The notes under the pieces: model-generated
What the model was told of the DNA's origin: nothing
Databases searched by the model: none
The model's input: the letters and a program-made list of their open reading frames with translations, nothing else
Made by a program: the position numbers and the translations under genes
Source: Agelas oroides
Lineage: Eukaryota; Porifera; Demospongiae; Agelasida; Agelasidae
DNA: 64,000 bases
Reading direction: 5' to 3'
NCBI GenBank assembly: GCA_949130485.1
Contig: OX422187.1
Span: 9,388,205-9,452,204, forward strand
Shown: positions 63,566-64,000 of the stretch, one piece after another
Numbering within the stretch: position 1 is the first letter of the stretch
How the letters are laid out: each line of letters starts with the position of its first letter

Positions 63566-64000
63566 GAGCCTGGCCTCCCAGAAAACTTTACCTTTCTGAT
63601 TCTAAAGCCATTTTAAAGTCAAATTTATGCTCCTGACAAGTCTGCTGACTCAATCCCACTTAGTTGTCACAACAGTGAACTAGCACTTAACATAGCCTTG
63701 TTCTCAGGCACCCAAGGAAAAATCTAAAGGTAAGGGGATAGCCTGGTAAAATTTATCATGTGAGAAACGTCATAGGTAGGAAGAACTTAATTACATGTGG
63801 GCAAATGAATGAACTCATACTTTTTCAGTTGTGAATGCTTTATGGCTGACAGAATGGGACTAGACAACACTATGCTACATTACCTGGTAGTACAGCAAGC
63901 TATGGTAAGCATACGCAGACCTGTACATTCGGAAATCAAACACATTAACTTGCTTGCTTACCTGGCAAACTGACTGTTGTACACCCCAAGGCAATATTGA

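Noticed and set aside
63829-63890. Possible ninth ABC exon after TTTTTCAG
   Set aside because: In the phase required by exon 8 it meets a stop codon after about eleven codons; the next exon is probably beyond the window.

Overview
This is eukaryotic nuclear DNA from an animal, most likely a demosponge. Every real gene is split by GT-AG introns, and the DNA between exons is full of microsatellites, small inverted-repeat transposons and tRNA-derived repeats. The sponge assignment is an inference. It rests on a pair of polytopic Cys-rich membrane proteins of a type I associate with expanded sponge families, a short MED1, and an ABCG23/ABCH-like transporter; no species can be named from sequence alone.

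Layout. 1-4.3 kb: a broken, internally rearranged hAT transposase fossil, then two tRNA-derived repeats in inverted orientation, one of them split by a nested MITE. 4.3-5.7 kb (+): the last three exons of a HEAT-like protein, possibly THADA. 6.5-7.1 kb (+): a small unrecognised gene. 8.6-9.9 kb: a hAT-type MITE beside a frameshifted LINE ORF1 remnant with a PHD finger. 10.3-20.9 kb (+): a 15-exon gene for Mediator subunit MED1, with an approximately 0.8 kb pyrimidine tract, many CA/TG repeats touching splice sites, and several foldback elements. 23.9-26.6 kb (+): a three-exon MACPF-like protein. 27.9-30.3 kb (-) and 42.1-44.0 kb (+): two inverted paralogues of a roughly 615-residue polytopic membrane protein. 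The minus copy is interrupted by a 600 bp TIR element, and a third fragment lies at 38.2 kb. 32.5-38.0 kb (-): a BEL/Pao LTR retrotransposon with an open 1685-codon gag-pol and one LTR, truncated at its 3' end. 38.2-40.3 kb: a patchwork of duplicated gene pieces, a 9-bp minisatellite and two hAT MITEs with perfect 8-bp target duplications. 44.9-57.9 kb (-): a complete 12-exon SF3B4 splicing-factor gene (655 codons when joined in phase) with a very long Pro/Gly tail and a 2.4 kb inverted repeat in one intron. 58.2-63.3 kb (+): eight exons of an ABC transporter ATP-binding domain that runs off the window, divergent from SF3B4 with about 307 bp between start codons.

The genes do not form a pathway. 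MED1 (transcription) and SF3B4 (U2 snRNP splicing) are housekeeping nuclear genes; the membrane proteins, the MACPF-like protein and the ABC transporter act at membranes. The strongest unusual signals are: two repeat families that carry a tRNA-like Pol III module between terminal inverted repeats; the repeated abutment of dinucleotide microsatellites with splice sites in both housekeeping genes; and clean transposon insertions whose empty sites survive in paralogous copies in the same window.
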